This document shows, piece after piece, positions 6,231 through 9,578 of a stretch of DNA of 9,578 bases (position 1 is the first letter of the stretch; every line of letters starts with the position of its first letter). The DNA lies in the NCBI GenBank assembly GCA_026125925.1, contig JAHCKF010000106.1, positions 1-9,578 of the forward strand, given 5' to 3'. Source of the DNA: Pseudolabrys sp. GTDB lineage: Bacteria > Pseudomonadota > Alphaproteobacteria > Rhizobiales > Xanthobacteraceae. The notes below the pieces were generated by a model. The model saw only the letters and a program-made list of their open reading frames with translations, was not told the origin of the DNA and made no database searches. The position numbers and the translations under genes were made by a program.

Positions 6231-7331
6231 ATGCTGAAGCTCGAGCACCTCACCAAGGTCTATGCGGCGCTGCCGAACGAATATGCCGGCGGCATTCGCG
6301 ACGCCAATATCGATCTGGCGCCGGGCACCTTCTTCACGCTGCTCGGGCCGTCCGGCTGCGGCAAGACCACGACCTTGCGCTGCATCGCGGGTCTGGAAAC
6401 GCCCGATACCGGCCGCATCACCGTCGATGGCCGGCCGCTGTTCGACAGCGATCGCGGCATCTCGGTGCCGCTGCACCGGCGCAACATCGGCATGGTGTTC
6501 CAGTCCTACGCCATCTGGCCGCACATGAGCGTGTTTGAAAATGTGTCGTTTCCGATGCGCGTGTCGAAGACCCAGCGTTACTCGACGGCGGAAATCGCCA
6601 AGGCGGTGGACGAAGCCTTGGAGAGCGTTGGTCTCGGCGGCTACGCCAAGCGCTCGGCGACGCAGCTCTCCGGCGGCCAGCAGCAGCGCGTGGCGCTCGC
6701 CCGCGCCATCGTGCACCGGCCGAAGCTGCTGCTGCTGGACGAGCCGCTGTCCAATCTCGACGCCGCGCTGCGCGAGGACATGCGCACCGAACTCAAGCGC
6801 CTGCAGCGCGAACTCGGCGTCACCGCGGTCTATGTGACGCACGATCAGTCCGAGGCGCTGGCCATGTCCGACACCATCGCGGTCATCGCCAAGGGGCGCA
6901 TGATGCAGCTCGGCTCGCCGCGCGACATCTATTTCCGTCCCGCCAACGAATTCGTCGCCAGCTTCATCGGCCATACCAACATCCTGCGCGGCCGCCTCGA
7001 TGGCGCCGGCAATGCGGTGGAGTTGGAAGGCGGCGGCACCTTGCGCTGCCGCACGGACGGCGAAGCCGGCCCCGACGTTGCCATCTCGATCCGGCCGGAA
7101 GACATCGCCTTGCAGAAGACGGCGCCACAGAGCGGCGAGGCCATGAATGTACTGCCGGGCGTGGTGACGGCCGCGAGCTTCCTCGGCAATGTCGTGCATT
7201 ATGAGATCAAGACGCGCAACGCCGGCAGCACCTTCCGCGTCGAAGGCGAGCCGGCGACGCCGTTCGATACTGGGGCCGAGGTGGTGATGTCGTTCCGTCC
7301 GGAGGACACGCTCGCCGTGCCGCGTAGCTAA
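6231..7331 (+). CDS. ABC transporter ATP-binding protein (AfuC/PotA/FbpC-like)
   Basis: Predicted 366-residue cytoplasmic ATPase that powers the adjacent permease. All nucleotide-binding motifs are intact: Walker A GPSGCGKT at residues 39-46, Q-loop Gln91 in VFQSYAIWPH, signature LSGGQ at 146-150, Walker B ending D170 with catalytic E171, D-loop SNLD, and switch His204 in VTHDQSEAL. From about residue 240 onward there is a C-terminal TOBE-type regulatory domain (RPEDIAL and RPEDTLAV segments), as in the CUT1/ferric/polyamine ATPase group. The ATG at 6231 is preceded by CAGGGA at 6217-6222 and lies 31 bases after the permease stop. The open frame extends upstream to an ATG at 6165, but those extra residues overlap the permease and do not look like the family. 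An intact ATPase argues that the transporter is functional and the permease frameshifts are artefactual. Confidence 0.95.
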   Translation: MLKLEHLTKVYAALPNEYAGGIRDANIDLAPGTFFTLLGPSGCGKTTTLRCIAGLETPDTGRITVDGRPLFDSDRGISVPLHRRNIGMVFQSYAIWPHMSVFENVSFPMRVSKTQRYSTAEIAKAVDEALESVGLGGYAKRSATQLSGGQQQRVALARAIVHRPKLLLLDEPLSNLDAALREDMRTELKRLQRELGVTAVYVTHDQSEALAMSDTIAVIAKGRMMQLGSPRDIYFRPANEFVASFIGHTNILRGRLDGAGNAVELEGGGTLRCRTDGEAGPDVAISIRPEDIALQKTAPQSGEAMNVLPGVVTAASFLGNVVHYEIKTRNAGSTFRVEGEPATPFDTGAEVVMSFRPEDTLAVPRS

Positions 7332-7335
7332 GGCC

Positions 7336-7968
7336 ATGTTTTACGATCCGCGCAGCGAGCCGCACGGACTGCCGCATAACCCGTGGAACGCGCTGATCTC
7401 GCCGCGGCCGATTGGCTGGATTTCGACTGTGTCGGCCGACGGCATCGCCAATCTGGCACCGTACTCGTTCTTCAACGCCGTGTCCGGCAGCCCGCCTTTC
7501 GTGATGTTCTCCTCGACGCCGCGCAAGCACTCGCTGACGAATATCGAGGCGACCGGCGAGTTCGTCGTCAATGTCGTCAGTTCGGATCTCTGCAAGCAGA
7601 TGAACGAGAGCTCGGCGGTCTTTCCGCCGGAGGTCGATGAGTTCGAGCGCGTAGGGCTGGCCAAGGCGGCATGCCGTAACGTGAAAGCCCCGCGCGTCGC
7701 CGCGGCGCCGGCGGCGATCGAGTGCATTCTTTATCAGACCATCCCGCTCAGGCCGAAGAGCGGCCTGCCGTCGGCGACGACGATCGTGATCGGCGAGGTC
7801 GTCGGCATCCATATCGACGATGCCATCCTCACCGATGGCCTGGTCGACACCCGGCGCCTGAGGCCGGTGGCCCGGCTCGGCTATATGGACTACTCCATTA
7901 CCGAAGAGATCTTCGAGATGCTGCGTCCCGATTTTCAGTTCGCCGGGAGGCCCAATGCCGATCACTGA
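7336..7968 (+). CDS. Flavin reductase family protein (FMN-binding split barrel, DIM6/NTAB type)
   Basis: Predicted 210-residue cytoplasmic FMN-binding protein of the flavin reductase-like group. The N-terminal block PRPIGWISTVSADGIANLAPYSFFN (residues 23-47, here shown in part as key motifs PRPIGWIST and NLAPYSFFN) is the family hallmark. It is followed by the FSSTPRKHSLTNI and TGEFVVNVV segments that line the FMN site, and by a conserved GEVVGIHI strand near residue 155. Members either supply reduced flavin to a two-component monooxygenase or act directly on small molecules. The ATG lies four bases after the ATPase stop without a strong ribosome site, so translation is probably coupled. It overlaps the hydratase alpha gene by 14 bases. 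No oxygenase component is in the window, so the role is open. Confidence 0.88.
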   Translation: MFYDPRSEPHGLPHNPWNALISPRPIGWISTVSADGIANLAPYSFFNAVSGSPPFVMFSSTPRKHSLTNIEATGEFVVNVVSSDLCKQMNESSAVFPPEVDEFERVGLAKAACRNVKAPRVAAAPAAIECILYQTIPLRPKSGLPSATTIVIGEVVGIHIDDAILTDGLVDTRRLRPVARLGYMDYSITEEIFEMLRPDFQFAGRPNADH

Positions 7969-8824
7969 CGCCATGGTCCGGCAGACCGCCGAGGACCTCT
8001 ATTCGTGGGCGCTGCGCAAGGTGCCGGACGACACCAAGGCGGCCTTGGCGCGGGCCATGGAGAAGGAGACCAAGGAAGCGGCGCGGCAGACCCTGTTGCT
8101 GCAACTGCGCAGCGCCGAACTGGCCGAGAAGCGCGACACCTTCGTCTGCTCCGACAGCGGCGTTCCGGTCTATTTCGTCAAGATCGGCAGCGCCGCGCCG
8201 CTGCAATGCGACTTTCCGGCGGCGATCCGCCAGGGCTATGAGCACCTGGTTGAGACCATCGACCCGCCGATCCTCAAGCATGTCACCAACCCGCTGACCC
8301 TGGAGCGCGGGTATCACGGTAAGGACATGCCGATCGTCAGCTACGACTTCGAGAGCGGGCTGGATTACGTCGAAATGACGTGTTCTCCCAAGGCGCTGGG
8401 GTCCGGCCGCTGGGCGGCCTTGCAATTGTTCACGTTTCCGACGCTGGAAGAAATAGAGACCTACATCCTCGACGTCGCGATCACCGCCGGCGCGCAGCAT
8501 TGTCCGCCGGTGGTGATGGGTGTCGGCATCGGCGGCACCTTCGATCACTGCGCATCTCTTGCCAAGAAGCAGACGTTGCGCGCGCTCGGCACCGTGAATA
8601 CCGAACCAACCTTGGCGGCGATGGAGGAGCGGCTGACGCGCGCCGTCAACAAGCTCGGCGTCGGGCCGATGGGCACCGGCGGCGACACCACCGTGCTCGG
8701 CGTGCACATCGACTATGCCTCCGGCCACGGCTTCACGCCGGTGGCGGTGTGCTTCAACTGCTGGATCAACCGCCGCACGCGCGCCAGGCTCTACGGCGAC
8801 GGCCGCATCGAGCGCATGGAGTAG
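7955..8824 (+). CDS. Class I fumarase / tartrate dehydratase-type hydratase, alpha subunit
   Basis: Predicted 289-residue alpha subunit of an oxygen-sensitive [4Fe-4S] hydro-lyase (fumarase class I, L-tartrate dehydratase or mesaconase type). The three candidate cluster cysteines are visible: C65 in CSDSG (usually CQDTG), C183 in HCPP and C269 in NCW. D67 in the CSDSG motif corresponds to an active-site Asp of the family. The CSPK motif (C143) and GIGGTFDHCASLAKK are further hallmarks; the usual GSGSEN-like stretch reads ALGSGRW here. GGGAGG at 7945-7950 supports the ATG at 7955, which overlaps the flavin reductase gene by 14 bases. It pairs with the beta gene four bases downstream. Location beside an organic-acid-type importer argues for a catabolic hydratase rather than the Krebs-cycle fumarase. 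Substrate uncertain. Confidence 0.9.
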   Translation: MPITDAMVRQTAEDLYSWALRKVPDDTKAALARAMEKETKEAARQTLLLQLRSAELAEKRDTFVCSDSGVPVYFVKIGSAAPLQCDFPAAIRQGYEHLVETIDPPILKHVTNPLTLERGYHGKDMPIVSYDFESGLDYVEMTCSPKALGSGRWAALQLFTFPTLEEIETYILDVAITAGAQHCPPVVMGVGIGGTFDHCASLAKKQTLRALGTVNTEPTLAAMEERLTRAVNKLGVGPMGTGGDTTVLGVHIDYASGHGFTPVAVCFNCWINRRTRARLYGDGRIERME

Positions 8825-8828
8825 GGCA

Positions 8829-9458
8829 ATGGCGGGCCTTGTCGAGCACGACCTCAAGCTGCCGTTGTCGGAAAGCGATGTGCGCGCGCTCAAGGTCGGC
8901 GACATCGTCCATGTCAGCGGCGAGATTCACAGCACCGCCGGCATTCCGACGCACAAGCGCATGCTGGACTGTCTCGCGCGCGGCGAGGCGTTGCCGTTCG
9001 ATCTCAAGGGCGGCGCGCTGTTCCACCTGGGTAGCTACAATATCGAGGACGCCGACGGCGGCCTGAAAATCCTCTACATCAACCCGACCACCAGCACGCG
9101 CTTCAACGACCTGATGCCGCAGCTCATCCCGGCGCTCGGGCTGCGCCTGACCGGCGGCAAAGGCGGGCTCGACGCCCGCTCGGCGCAGGCGATGAAGCAA
9201 GCGGGCTGCGTCTATTTGTCGTTTCTCGGCGGCGGCGCGCCGATCCTGACCGATGCGATCAAGCGCGTGACCGGCATCGGCTGGCGCGACATGATCTCGC
9301 ATTATCGCCTGGTGCGGATCGACGTCGAGCGGCTGGGGCCGCTGACGGTCGCCATCGATGCGCATGGCAACAGCGTCTATGACGACACCATCAAGGCGAT
9401 GCAGGACAAGCGCGCCTCGATCCTCGCCGAACTGCGCGCCGATCGCGAACGCGCTTAA
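8829..9458 (+). CDS. Class I fumarase / tartrate dehydratase-type hydratase, beta subunit
   Basis: Predicted 209-residue beta subunit that completes the active site of the [4Fe-4S] hydratase encoded just upstream. Family features are the N-terminal LKVGDIVHVSGEIHSTAG strand, HLGSYN, INPTTSTR, the GKGG loop at 110-113 and the FLGGGAP segment. The stretch that in canonical fumarases reads T-G/A-R-D-x-A-H-K-R is T36-A-G-I-P-T-H42-K-R44 here. It lacks the usual Arg-Asp, which suggests a substrate other than fumarate/malate. The ATG is four bases after the alpha stop, and GGAG at 8818-8821 inside the alpha gene can serve as the ribosome site. The TAA at 9456-9458 overlaps the stop of the convergent CoA transferase. 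The subunit call is firm, the substrate open. Confidence 0.9.
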   Translation: MAGLVEHDLKLPLSESDVRALKVGDIVHVSGEIHSTAGIPTHKRMLDCLARGEALPFDLKGGALFHLGSYNIEDADGGLKILYINPTTSTRFNDLMPQLIPALGLRLTGGKGGLDARSAQAMKQAGCVYLSFLGGGAPILTDAIKRVTGIGWRDMISHYRLVRIDVERLGPLTVAIDAHGNSVYDDTIKAMQDKRASILAELRADRERA

Positions 9459-9578
9459 CGGATCGCGCCCTTGGCGCGCAACGCCGCGATCTCGCCCGCC
9501 GGCAGGCCGAGGACGTCGCGCAGCACATCGTCCGTGTGCTCGGCGAACACAGGCGGCGGCAGCGTGGTGCCGGTCTCG
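9455..9578 (-). CDS. CaiB/BaiF CoA transferase, C-terminus only (minus strand, runs off the right edge)
   Basis: The minus strand read from 9577 down to the TAA at 9457-9455 encodes about 40 residues with the pattern LPPPVFAEHTDDVLRDVLGL, then LPAGEIAALRAKGAIR and stop. This is the typical tail of class III CoA transferases: a PPxxxEHT motif followed by VL..LGL and a short helix with AALRAKGAI. The rest of the gene lies beyond the window. It is convergent with the hydratase beta gene and the two share four bases. Only the C-terminal tail is visible, so the family call is good but no substrate can be proposed. Confidence 0.75.
   Translation of the reverse strand, partial: ETGTTLPPPVFAEHTDDVLRDVLGLPAGEIAALRAKGAIR

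Noticed and set aside
6132..7337. A 401-codon minus-strand open frame opposite the ATPase.
   Set aside because: Antisense shadow; all ATPase motifs are on the plus strand.

Overview
This is a GC-rich, densely coding window in which four genes read from GTG or TTG starts, operon-style overlaps are common, and the protein families (CaiB/BaiF CoA transferases, a beta-keto acid cleavage enzyme, an AfuABC-like importer) are typical of soil alphaproteobacteria. The protein style suggests Hyphomicrobiales (Bradyrhizobium, Rhodopseudomonas, Pseudolabrys and relatives). That placement is an impression from composition and family content, not a computed assignment. No rRNA, tRNA, CRISPR array, insertion sequence or phage gene was seen.

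Layout. Bases 1-3170 hold a tight plus-strand gene set: the 3' end of a class III CoA transferase, a carboxymuconolactone decarboxylase (CMD) family protein, a beta-keto acid cleavage enzyme (BKACE/DUF849) and a metallo-beta-lactamase-fold hydrolase, with GTGA start/stop overlaps at two of the three junctions. A 141-base gap (3171-3311) contains an AT-rich near-perfect inverted repeat that overlaps a possible promoter. It precedes a second plus-strand set (3312-9458): a Tat-exported solute-binding protein, an intercistronic hairpin, a two-domain ABC permease, its ATPase, a flavin-reductase-like FMN protein, and the alpha and beta subunits of a class I fumarase-type hydratase. At the right edge, the C-terminus of a second CoA transferase lies on the minus strand and meets the hydratase operon tail to tail; the two stop codons share the bases TTAA.

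Functional reading (inference). The window looks like a catabolic island for an imported organic acid. The binding-protein importer would bring the substrate in, CoA transferases would activate it, the fumarase-type enzyme would add or remove water on an unsaturated or hydroxy dicarboxylate, and the BKACE would cleave a beta-keto acid with acetyl-CoA to acetoacetate and a new acyl-CoA. The CMD protein, MBL hydrolase and flavin reductase would be accessory ring- or ester-processing steps. The substrate cannot be named from sequence alone.

The most striking anomaly is in the permease gene. Both halves are well preserved, but between about 5240 and 5483 the homologous reading jumps among all three frames about nine times. 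Every jump can be explained by missing bases. This looks more like a low-quality stretch of sequence or assembly than ordinary gene decay, but the permease cannot be read as one intact ORF here.
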